From the NCBI RefSeq assembly GCF_019655055.1, contig NZ_BPFA01000015.1, positions 41,022 to 105,021 on the forward strand: a stretch of 64,000 nt of DNA, in the 5' to 3' direction. The DNA is from Shewanella sp. MBTL60-112-B2. GTDB lineage: Bacteria; Pseudomonadota; Gammaproteobacteria; Enterobacterales; Shewanellaceae. Under the pieces are notes generated by a model that saw nothing but the letters and a program-made list of their open reading frames with translations, had not been told where the DNA came from and searched no databases. The position numbers were made by a program, and so were the translations under genes. Below are positions 18,809-26,077 of the stretch, piece after piece (within the stretch, counting starts at the first letter, position 1; each line of letters starts with the position of its first letter).

Positions 18809-19164
18809 TGGTGGAGGCGGCGGGGCTCGAACCCGCGTCCAAAAAGCCTACATCCAAGGCGCTACATGCTTAGTCTCTCTTTTGGTTAACCAAGTACACT
18901 CCGAAAGACAGGATTGCAATTGGCGAGTTCAGTACTATTTCGCGGTTCACCCCTGAACGTGGTTCCCTCGCTATCAAATGTAAAGGTGACCATCTTATTA
19001 CTCTGCCCATTTGAGAAACGTGAGCAAGATGGCTAGCTAGCCTAAGCTGCTAGAGCGTAGTTATCGTCGTTTGCAACTATAACTGTGCGGCTTTTTACGA
19101 GGCCAACCGCCCCTCGGCATGCTCCCAGGGTTTCGAGAATCTTGTCGAATCCAGAATCGCCCCC
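18809..19164 (-). ncRNA. ssrA: tmRNA
   Basis: About 356 nt. The tRNA-like ends are clear: GGGGGCGATTCTGG at the 5' end, and a T-arm GGGTTCGAGCCC with encoded CCA at the 3' end (minus strand). The tag reading frame (19042-19074) starts at GCA and reads ANDDNYALAA then TAG, the typical gammaproteobacterial degradation tag. tmRNA with SmpB frees ribosomes stalled on mRNAs lacking a stop codon. smpB lies immediately upstream on the same strand, about 110 bp away. Ends are placed by pairing of the acceptor stem and are accurate to within a few bases. Confidence 0.97.
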
Positions 19165-19274
19165 AAGTACAATGTGATTGTAACGCGACCTTTCTTGTTT
19201 TACCAAGCATAAAAATTGCATTTACAACCGATTGTTCGTTATACGTACGTTATTGACCACATACGTTGCTGAAA

Positions 19275-19769
19275 TTACTGTTGAACGGCCTTTTTCATAG
19301 TTCGAGACTTTTCAATTTGCCATTCACGGTCTTTGGTATCTTCACGTTTGTCGTGATCTTTCTTACCTTTACCTAAACCAATTTCGATTTTAACCCAAGC
19401 ACCTTTCTGCCAATACATGGAAATAGGTACGATTGAGTAACCTTTACGTTCAACTAAACCTTCAAGCTTATCAAGCTCTTTTCGTTTAAGTAGTAGTTTA
19501 CGCGAGCGCAGCGGATCACATACTACATGGGAAGATGCAGTATTAAGTGGCGCGATGGTGCAACCAAAAAGATAAGCTTCGCCTTCTCTTAGAAACACAT
19601 AGCTCTCAGACAAGTTTACCTTGCCCATGCGAATAGACTTCACTTCCCATCCCATAAGGGATAAGCCTGCTTCTAGCTTCTCTTCAAACTTATAGTCGAA
19701 AGTTGCGCGCTTATTGCGTGCAATGGAAGCTGAACTGTTCTTTGAATTTTTTGCGTTTTTCTTAGCCAT
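19275..19769 (-). CDS. smpB: SsrA-binding protein SmpB
   Basis: 164 aa. OB-fold protein that binds the tRNA-like domain of tmRNA and places it in the ribosomal A site. Seen: [53 protein letters not shown], and the basic tail [20 protein letters not shown], which enters the mRNA channel. The N-terminus is Lys/Asn/Ser-rich, as in other members. It is transcribed toward ssrA and diverges from ratA. Confidence 0.97.
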   Translation of the reverse strand: MAKKNAKNSKNSSASIARNKRATFDYKFEEKLEAGLSLMGWEVKSIRMGKVNLSESYVFLREGEAYLFGCTIAPLNTASSHVVCDPLRSRKLLLKRKELDKLEGLVERKGYSIVPISMYWQKGAWVKIEIGLGKGKKDHDKREDTKDREWQIEKSRTMKKAVQQ

Positions 19770-19962
19770 AGGCAGTCATTATACCCGCGCCAAACAAATA
19801 TGGAATTGGGCAAATCAATTTATTACAGATTTTATCACTTTGCTGAGTGAGTTTGTCTGCTTTTTAGCCGCTCAATACGCTGGGGCTGTATCAAAGATGC
19901 GTTTTTTTGTGTTCATGTTAAAATCTACACTTCGAATTTAATTACTGAGTACCAATCGTCAG

Positions 19963-20394
19963 ATGCCGCAAATTTCCCGCAGTGTATTAGTTCGCTTCAG
20001 CGCGATGCAGATGTATGAGCTAGTCAACGATGTTGAGTCTTATAAAGAGTTCTTGCCCGGTTGTGTGGGTGGCAAAGTGCTAGAGTTTGATGGAAAAACT
20101 ATGGTGGCCTCGGTTGATGTTGCAAAAGCAGGGATTAGTAAGACCTTTACTACCCGTAATCAGGTCGTTCCAGGTAAAAGTATTCAGTTGCAGCTAGAGA
20201 ACGGTCCTTTTAAAGAGCTGGTCGGTGAGTGGAAGTTTACAGAGTTAACTGAAGATGCCTGTAAGGTTGAGTTTGAATTGAGTTTTGAATTTTCAAATTC
20301 GATTGCCGATTTAGCCTTCGGTAAAGTATTTAAAGAGCTGATGGCTTCAATGGTCACGGCATTTACTAGTCGTGCAAAGGTGATATATCAATGA
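19963..20394 (+). CDS. ratA: RatA-family START/COQ10-like protein
   Basis: 143 aa. Family members have a SRPBCC (START) fold; E. coli RatA was reported to bind 50S subunits and block subunit joining, while mitochondrial Coq10 binds ubiquinone, so the physiological role is open. Seen: ISRSVLVRFSAMQMYELVNDVESYKEFLPGC split across residues 4-34, KAGISKTFTTRN, ENGPFKELVGEWKF, and the C-terminal helix FGKVFKELMASMV. The stop overlaps the rnfH start by 4 bp (ATGA), so the two are coupled. Confidence 0.93.
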   Translation: MPQISRSVLVRFSAMQMYELVNDVESYKEFLPGCVGGKVLEFDGKTMVASVDVAKAGISKTFTTRNQVVPGKSIQLQLENGPFKELVGEWKFTELTEDACKVEFELSFEFSNSIADLAFGKVFKELMASMVTAFTSRAKVIYQ

Positions 20395-20723
20395 GTACTG
20401 AGCAAGCTTCATTTCTGGTTGAAGTTATCTATGCGCTGCCTAATCAGCAAAAGCTGATTAAAGTGAATGTTACGCCAGGAACCACATGTATTGAGGCGGT
20501 CAAGTTAAGTGACATGCAGCTTTACTTTCCTGAGATTGACTTAGAAACGGCAAAGCTCGGAATTTTTAGTCGCTTAGTTAAACATGATGAAGTGTTACTA
20601 CCGGGTCAAAGAGTCGAGATTTATCGCCCCTTAATTGCCGACCCTAAAGATGTGCGCCGCAAGCGGGCTGAAAAAGCCAAAGAAGATGGCAGGATCAATA
20701 AGATTACTGGCGGTAAGCTGTAA
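20391..20723 (+). CDS. rnfH: RnfH-family ubiquitin-like protein (RatB)
   Basis: 110 aa. Small beta-grasp protein of the UPF0125/RnfH family: VEVIYALPNQQKLIKVNV, ECVKLS-like CIEAVKLSDMQLYFPEIDL, GIFSRLVKHDEVLLPGQRVEIYRPL, followed by a basic tail DPKDVRRKRAEK. It is the usual partner of ratA and overlaps its stop codon. Molecular function is not established. A shared terminator closes the pair against bamE. Confidence 0.92.
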   Translation: MSTEQASFLVEVIYALPNQQKLIKVNVTPGTTCIEAVKLSDMQLYFPEIDLETAKLGIFSRLVKHDEVLLPGQRVEIYRPLIADPKDVRRKRAEKAKEDGRINKITGGKL

Positions 20724-20756
20724 TCCTAGCAATCTGTAAGATTTATTAAAGTGTAT

Positions 20757-20795
20757 AAAAAATGGCGAGTTTCCAATAGGAACTCGCCATTTATC
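20757..20795. terminator. Bidirectional terminator between rnfH and bamE
   Basis: ATGGCGAGTT and AACTCGCCAT pair around a 9-nt loop, flanked by AAAAAA on the left and TTTAT on the right, so it can serve both convergent transcripts; the T-run is better for the minus strand. Confidence 0.8.
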
Positions 20796-20833
20796 TAAGC
20801 TTAATCAGTTGAACAATCGCTTGTATTCAAAAG

Positions 20834-21328
20834 TTATTCAAACTTTTCAGAAAGTGTCTCTGGTTGGGTTTCTTGCTCTTCTACCAAAGGTTCAGCTTGA
20901 GGGCGTTGCTCTGGGATCAGTGGCTCACCTTCTGGCGTATTGATCTCTGGTAACTTGCTCTCTTCCAATGGCGTATTAAATTCGGTGCTTAAATCGTAAT
21001 CACCTTTTACTTCTGCAAGTTTATCGCCATTGAAGTTAATAATAAGCTCTTTATGTATGATGCTCGCGTCACGACCACTCTTATAGTGGTAGACATAATA
21101 CCAGGTATCATCAGAGAAGCTGTCACGTAGTACCGGACGACCAAGCACGTATTCAACCTGCTCTTTAGTCATATCTATGCGCAATTTTTCGACTTGTTGT
21201 TTTTCCATATAGTTACCCTGAGGGATATCAGGCTTATAGATCAAATAGTCAAAAACACCACAGCCACTTAGTGATAACGAGAGCGCAGCAGCGCCCAAAA
21301 GGGTAAGACTTTTCTTTTTAATTGTCAT
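20834..21328 (-). CDS. bamE: Outer membrane assembly lipoprotein BamE (SmpA)
   Basis: 164 aa; the family core is about 110 aa, so this one has an extra acidic Pro/Glu/Gln-rich tail (about 115-164). Lipobox LSLSGC at residues 18-23, then IPQGNYMEKQQVEKLRIDMT, QVEYVLGRPVLRDSF, and DTWYYVYHYKSG, all typical of BamE. It is a lipoprotein subunit of the BAM complex that folds outer-membrane barrels; BamB is encoded at 44347-45534. Confidence 0.95.
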   Translation of the reverse strand: MTIKKKSLTLLGAAALSLSLSGCGVFDYLIYKPDIPQGNYMEKQQVEKLRIDMTKEQVEYVLGRPVLRDSFSDDTWYYVYHYKSGRDASIIHKELIINFNGDKLAEVKGDYDLSTEFNTPLEESKLPEINTPEGEPLIPEQRPQAEPLVEEQETQPETLSEKFE

Positions 21329-21816
21329 TGAATGCGCTACTTCATAAAAATCTGTCGGTCATAATACCCAAGCGATCCCCCTTATGACAAGGGCTATTGC
21401 GCTAAGGCGTGCTTCGAATGTAATTCTTTAGTTGATTACAGGTTTTAACATTAAAGCCTAATTAGTCAATATATGGAGTAGTAAAAGGCTAATAAGTTCA
21501 TTCTCTATGGTTATTTAACTGATTAACGGCTTAGTTTTATCTTTTAATTTTAGATAAGACGACTTTGTAATTCAGCTCAACTAATTCACTTTATCTCACT
21601 GATATGAAAGCTGTAACTGAAATCAAGTCATGCTGCTTAGAGAAAGAAGACCCACCAGTCTAATTCTGGTTTAAGTTACTAAAATGTTGTGTTAACTTAA
21701 CATTGTTTTCTCATCAAGTTTAAGCCTTTAAATTTAAGCCTTTAAAAATGGAAAGCAGGCGTGATAAACATTGAGTTAGAGCGAGATTAAAACTTACATA
21801 GATAGGCATAGAGTAG
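21329..21816. promoter_or_regulatory. Divergent region with perfect 14-bp tandem repeat upstream of borosin genes
   Basis: 488 bases between bamE and the methyltransferase gene. Two perfect head-to-tail copies of TTTAAGCCTTTAAA lie at 21719-21732 and 21733-21746, about 70 bp before the methyltransferase start; just upstream is GTTAACTTAAC (about 21691). Each repeat is itself nearly palindromic, as expected for a regulator site. No ORF of interest is seen. Confidence 0.5.
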
Positions 21817-22620
21817 ATGACAACAGAAAAAGGAACTTTGGTTTGTGTCGGCACAGGGCTCAATTTAGCCGGACAAATTAGCGTATTGAGTAAAAGCTAC
21901 ATAGAGCATGCCGACGTGGTGTTTTCTCTGGTACCGGATGGATTTGCCCAGCATTGGCTGGAGTCACTTAATCAAGATGTGCGCAGTCTGCAACCCTATT
22001 ATGCGCAAGACGGCGAAGTTAAAAATCGCCGCGATACCTATGATCAGATGGTGGGTGCTATTTTGGATCAAGTGCGCCTAGGCAAGCAAGTTGTCTGCGC
22101 GCTTTATGGTCATCCAGGGGTATTTGCTTGTGTTTCTCACTTTGCGATTGCTCAGGCAAGAGAAGAGGGCTATAGCGCACAAATGGAGCCGGGTATTTCT
22201 GCCGAGGCCTGTTTATGGGCCGACGTAGGTATAGATCCTGGCGCTTCAGGCCATCAAAGCTTCGAAGCCAGCCAGTTTATGTTCTATAAGCACACACCTG
22301 ACCCAACCACCCATCTTTTGCTGTGGCAAATAGGCATTGCCGGCGAGCACACTCTGACCGAATTTCATACGTCATCAGACAGGTTACAGGTGTTAGTTGA
22401 TCAACTTAGTGAGTGGTACCCGCTTGAACATGAAGTAGTGCTCTATGAGGCGCCAAATTTGCCGACTCAATCTCCGAGAATAGAGAAAATAGCCTTGAAG
22501 CAACTGCCGTTTGCACTGCTTTCATCTATTACTACCTTGCTCATTCCGCCTTCACGGGAGCTTGAGTTTAACCATGAGGTTTTGGCTAAACTTGGGATCA
22601 CCGCTGAAGAGCTAGGTTAA
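21817..22620 (+). CDS. Split-borosin peptide alpha-N-methyltransferase, SonM-like
   Basis: 267-aa tetrapyrrole-methylase-fold enzyme. Borosin methyltransferases place methyl groups from SAM on backbone amide nitrogens of a precursor peptide. Seen: the SAM loop VCVGTGLN at 9-16, LQPYYAQDG followed by NRRDTYDQM (Tyr/Arg residues used in catalysis in this family), ALYGHPGVFA near 95, and MEPGISAEACLWADVGIDPG near 128-147. In fungal OphMA the substrate is fused to the enzyme; here, as in S. oneidensis SonM/SonA, it is a separate gene, 180 bp downstream (22801-23013). A cobalamin or siroheme methylase is unlikely given the partner peptide. Confidence 0.87.
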   Translation: MTTEKGTLVCVGTGLNLAGQISVLSKSYIEHADVVFSLVPDGFAQHWLESLNQDVRSLQPYYAQDGEVKNRRDTYDQMVGAILDQVRLGKQVVCALYGHPGVFACVSHFAIAQAREEGYSAQMEPGISAEACLWADVGIDPGASGHQSFEASQFMFYKHTPDPTTHLLLWQIGIAGEHTLTEFHTSSDRLQVLVDQLSEWYPLEHEVVLYEAPNLPTQSPRIEKIALKQLPFALLSSITTLLIPPSRELEFNHEVLAKLGITAEELG

Positions 22621-22800
22621 TGAGCTCGCCGTTATGAGATTGAAATTAAGAGCTGTAGTGTTGAGCCTGAAGCAATCTAGCGTTTTAAAAGGTAAAGCCA
22701 GCCGTTAGATGGTTAGCAGTTAAACAAAAGTAACCAAAATAAGATGTAAAAAGCAAAACAAACCAAACCAAAGATGTTCATTTAATTTAAGGGAATAAAA

Positions 22801-23013
22801 ATGTCAAAGTTTAATCAATTTTTCGAGAAGTTAGGTTCTGATGCCAAATTGTTAGAGGAGTATAAGCAAGATCCTCAAGGAGTGATGCAGGCTCACGGTC
22901 TAAGTGATGAAGAAATCCAGACGGTGATGTCGGGCGATGATAACAAGCTTAAATCATTGTCGGGTGGTAAGAGCGTTAAAGGATTTATGGTTGTGCATGC
23001 CAATAAGAAGTAA
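22801..23013 (+). CDS. Borosin precursor peptide, SonA-like
   Basis: 70 aa. Residues about 3-52 form a helical binding domain (FNQFFEKLGSDAKLLEEYKQ, DPQGVMQAHGLSDEEIQTVM) like the part of SonA that docks on its methyltransferase. A Gly-rich hinge (LSGGKS) leads to the C-terminal core VKGFMVVHANKK; its hydrophobic FMVV stretch sits where SonA carries its methylated residues, so these are the likely sites here (inferred). A good ribosome site, AGGGA, lies 7 nt before ATG. The diguanylate cyclase gene starts 7 bp after the stop. No protease or exporter gene is adjacent, so further processing is unknown. Confidence 0.87.
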   Translation: MSKFNQFFEKLGSDAKLLEEYKQDPQGVMQAHGLSDEEIQTVMSGDDNKLKSLSGGKSVKGFMVVHANKK

Positions 23014-23020
23014 AACGATA

Positions 23021-24802
23021 ATGCGCTGGGTTGCCATCGTGGGGCTCTTTTTTTGTTTAGCATTTCCTCTTGTGGGAAATGCTAACGAAAAATCATTTGA
23101 TGAAACTTTAAATGAGCTTGATAAGGCAAGTAGTTCTTCCCAGTTAGAGGCCGAAGTCATTATTGAGTCTTTGTTAACTTCCTGGGCTGAGCTTTCTAAC
23201 GAGCAACAAGCTCGATTAAAAATATATATAGCGATAAGAAAAATCTATGGCGGGGATTATCAAGCTTCGATACAGCTATTAAGAGAAGCAGAGAGATTAA
23301 AACCAAGTACTGAAATACTTAACAAAATTTATCAATATTTATCTACAAGCTATATCGGTTTGAAGGACTATCCCGCAGCGCTTGATTTAATGACGGAAAA
23401 TTTAGAGCGTATTGATAAAATAACTGATATCGATATTAAGGTGGGCTCATATGTGCGCTTGGCAAACCTCGCGTTAGAGTTGGATGCCTATCAAGATCTA
23501 CGTGAATATGCGTTACAAGCCATGAGACTTAGTCTAGACCATGATAATAGACAGCATTGCTTCGCTTTGCTGTATGTCGCTGTTGCAGACTTAAAGCAGC
23601 AACAATATCAAAGTGCAGAGAGTGGTTTTCAACGTAGCCAGACTTTTTGTGAAGCAAATCAATTGCCTCTGATTGGTTTGATGTCCCAAAAAGGTTTGGG
23701 ATTAATTACTATTAAGAATGAGAATTATCAGTCGGCTAAAGATTTGTTAGAGCCTGTGTTAATAGGCTATCAAAAATTTAATTTTCAAAGTGAAATCAAT
23801 CATGTTCATGCACTACTAACTCAAGTTTACTTTGGTTTAGCTGATTATTTACGAGCGGAAGAGTTTGCCAATAAGGTGATGGTTTTAAGTGATGAGTCCA
23901 GTCATATTGAATATAAAGCTATTGCGGCGAAAGTGCTGTCGCAGCGATACTTTGAGTCAAAGCAGTACAAACTTGCTTATGATTATTTAAAGTCGCATCA
24001 GCAATACAGTAATTTAATCCTCGACGACACTAAAGCTAAAGCGAATGCTTATCTGATGGCCAAGTTTAAACATCAAGAGCAGGCGCGTGAGATCACTTTG
24101 CTCAATCAAGAGCGGCAGTTAGTAGAGACTCAGAAAGAACTAGACCAATCTGCCCGTACCAATAATGTCATGATTATGACCATGTTGGCTGGCAGTGTGA
24201 TTTTCTTATCGTTATTTTTGCTCTACAGCCATAGACAGAAATTACGTTACCGTAGGTTGGCATTAACAGATAGATTAACCAGTGTTTATAATCGCGGGGC
24301 TGGGCAAGATTTTGCCGAGAATGAGTTCATACAGGTCAGTATGCGTAAAGCTGACTACTCAGTGATAGTGTTTGATTTAGATCTATTTAAAAATATTAAT
24401 GATAGTTTCGGCCATGCAACTGGCGACTGGACGTTAAAACATGTGGTGTCGGTGATCAGGCCGCTTATTCGCGATAGCGATATTTTCACTCGAATGGGAG
24501 GTGAAGAGTTTGCATTATTCTTACCTTATTCTAGCGAGCAGACCGCAGTTAAAATAGCCGAACGCTGTAAGCTGGCGATAGCCGCAATCGATACTAAGTA
24601 TTCTGGCCATGTGTTTCACATTACTGCAAGCTTTGGCGTATCGTGTAGCACTCGTGAGGATCTAAGTTTAGATCCGTTATTAAAACGCGCAGATATTGCG
24701 CTCTACGCATCGAAACACTCGGGCCGTAATAGAGTGACGCTATACAACTCTGAGCTACAGCGTCCGACAGATGAGACTCAGCGGTCACTCGTTTTTAATT
24801 AG
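23021..24802 (+). CDS. TPR-repeat membrane diguanylate cyclase (GGDEF)
   Basis: 593 aa from ATG 23021; the longer open frame from 22937 overlaps the precursor gene and is rejected. A signal-like N-terminus (VAIVGLFFCLAFPLVGNA) is followed by TPR-like helical repeats (about 60-340, for example YLSTSYIGLKDYPAALDLM), a coiled segment, a membrane helix (about 383-403) and a GGDEF domain: LTDRLTSVYNRGAG, FDLDLFKNINDSFGHATGD, and the active site RMGGEEFALFLP with RDSD five residues before it (I-site RxxD). The enzyme should make c-di-GMP, with a periplasmic TPR sensor. The close spacing to the borosin precursor implies co-transcription. Confidence 0.88.
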   Translation: MRWVAIVGLFFCLAFPLVGNANEKSFDETLNELDKASSSSQLEAEVIIESLLTSWAELSNEQQARLKIYIAIRKIYGGDYQASIQLLREAERLKPSTEILNKIYQYLSTSYIGLKDYPAALDLMTENLERIDKITDIDIKVGSYVRLANLALELDAYQDLREYALQAMRLSLDHDNRQHCFALLYVAVADLKQQQYQSAESGFQRSQTFCEANQLPLIGLMSQKGLGLITIKNENYQSAKDLLEPVLIGYQKFNFQSEINHVHALLTQVYFGLADYLRAEEFANKVMVLSDESSHIEYKAIAAKVLSQRYFESKQYKLAYDYLKSHQQYSNLILDDTKAKANAYLMAKFKHQEQAREITLLNQERQLVETQKELDQSARTNNVMIMTMLAGSVIFLSLFLLYSHRQKLRYRRLALTDRLTSVYNRGAGQDFAENEFIQVSMRKADYSVIVFDLDLFKNINDSFGHATGDWTLKHVVSVIRPLIRDSDIFTRMGGEEFALFLPYSSEQTAVKIAERCKLAIAAIDTKYSGHVFHITASFGVSCSTREDLSLDPLLKRADIALYASKHSGRNRVTLYNSELQRPTDETQRSLVFN

Positions 24803-25180
24803 ACAAAAGTTCAAATTATTTAGTGTATTAGCGGGCTTAACTTGGGCTAGAGCTAACTATTTTCTAATCATTGGCGTTTGTAAGTCAACCTATTAAGGCT
24901 GCTTATCAACCCAAGTCTTAACAGCATTATAGATGGTTTGAGCTTTGCTTATGCACAAGCTTTTAATTTTCCCATCCTTCTAATACTGATTGTTATTAAA
25001 CTCTTAACTCCACTCTTAGTTCCATTCCTAACTCGGATTTGATGAACTATTGAAGCATTAAGTGCTTTTGTTTAGCTCTTCTTCATTGCTTCTAGGTTGT
25101 TGAACTGAGTCATTGTGTTTACTCACATCTACGAAAAAAGAGGCTTAGGTTACATTCACTTCGCAGACATCGGCTAGTGA
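24803..25180. other. Intergenic region with a possible coding remnant
   Basis: No intact gene. On the minus strand 24893-24979 reads an open 28-codon stretch ending KTWVDKQP then TAA, bounded upstream by a stop; it looks protein-like but I cannot place it. Next to it, ATACTGATTGTTATTA (about 24983) resembles the right end of the MITE at 13792. No terminator follows the GGDEF gene. Confidence 0.25.
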
Positions 25181-25327
25181 TGCCAATCAGTATAAAGATT
25201 TAGTCGTCATTCTGGAGCGTTTTGGGCTGGGCACTTCTACGTTGAACAACTTCAAAAGCAAGTAACCGTTCTTTCTGTTATTCGCCACGGATTAGTTTGC
25301 CAAAAACTGCTCTGGGTTGATCAACTT
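25181..25327. repeat. MITE-like element, copy 2 (short, one end decayed)
   Basis: Reverse-complement relative of copy 1 (13428-13792). The end CCAATCAGTATAAAGATTTAG is partly conserved, as are CTGGAGCGTTTT, GTTGAACAAC, ATTAGTTTGCCAAAAA and GATCAACTT. The inverted end expected beyond 25327 is not recognisable. It lacks the internal stretch of about 190 bases found in copy 1. Confidence 0.7.
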
Positions 25328-25698
25328 GCATGGATAATAACCCCAGCTGATATTTCAAATACGCCCTGTTGTAACGCCTTTTTCGTCTAAAAATAAACTT
25401 TTTTACGGTTTAACCAATATTTTTTCTTATGTTGGTCAATATTTATCGTTAAGGATCTTATCAAAAGGTTGTACTTACAGGTTTACGTTGTCGTAAACGT
25501 AAGATTAAAACGCTTGTTTGAAGCTGGGCTTTGGTATCTTGAGTCTAAGTGTCTGTTTTAATGTGTTTTTAAGGCTTGTCGCTAGCGAGAGTCATAAACA
25601 TTGCACCAGATTTATATCGTACCAGGTTCACCTTTTCGCTGGAAATATATGTTAACAGTATGAAATATAATAACGAACTAATTCTCAGGTGGTTTTAT
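25328..25698. other. Intergenic stretch, nothing recognised
   Basis: AT-rich DNA between the MITE copy and the small membrane ORF. GTTTACGTTGTCGTAAACG (about 25481-25499) is a clear inverted repeat, GTTTACG/CGTAAAC, without a T-run, so possibly a regulator site. Confidence 0.3.
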
Positions 25699-25827
25699 AT
25701 GGTCAATTTGTCTTACAAGTTAAAACTCAAAAATAATACATTCATTGGTAGGGTTTTAATTTTATTATTTATCAGTGGCTTGTTCGGTTATTTGTTCATG
25801 GTTAGGTATGGGTTTAGCTCATTTTAG
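25699..25827 (+). CDS. Possible small single-pass membrane protein
   Basis: 42 codons from ATG 25699, preceded by AGGTGG with about 6-nt spacing. A basic N-terminus (NLSYKLKLKNN) precedes one hydrophobic helix (VLILLFISGLFGYLFMV) and a short tail, a topology with the N-terminus inside. The frame stays open upstream to TTG 25576, but no ribosome site supports that start. No family recognised. It may be a chance AT-rich ORF. Confidence 0.4.
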   Translation: MVNLSYKLKLKNNTFIGRVLILLFISGLFGYLFMVRYGFSSF

Positions 25828-26077
25828 ACATTTGGGAATGGAGGAGATCGACTTGGCGTATGCTTGCAACCGAAACTTTTAATCAGTAGGTTTTGTTGTA
25901 AATCAACATATGCTTACTTAGCAATCTTACCGCTAATTAAGTCATAAGTTTGAATATTCAAGTTAAGCACGACTATATGAAAAGCATGCTAGGGAACTTG
26001 ATTAATTAAGCGCTGACGGCCTAAAGCAAGCAATGCTAGGTGTCATCAAGGATATGAGCAAAGTTTTGGGAGATAAA
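25828..26077. promoter_or_regulatory. Upstream region of malate synthase
   Basis: About 250 bases, no gene. ATTAATTAAG and several short palindromes occur, but no known operator is recognised. GGGAG sits 5-6 nt before the malate synthase ATG. Confidence 0.25.

Noticed and set aside
18809..18840. tRNA gene (T-arm and CCA)
   Set aside because: This is the 3' half of tmRNA; the tag frame and matching 5' end are present at 19042-19164.
22937..23020. N-terminal extension of the GGDEF gene
   Set aside because: It overlaps the borosin precursor in another frame, and a proper signal peptide begins at ATG 23021.
25576..25698. Longer version of the small membrane ORF from TTG 25576
   Set aside because: No ribosome site at that TTG; the ATG at 25699 has one.
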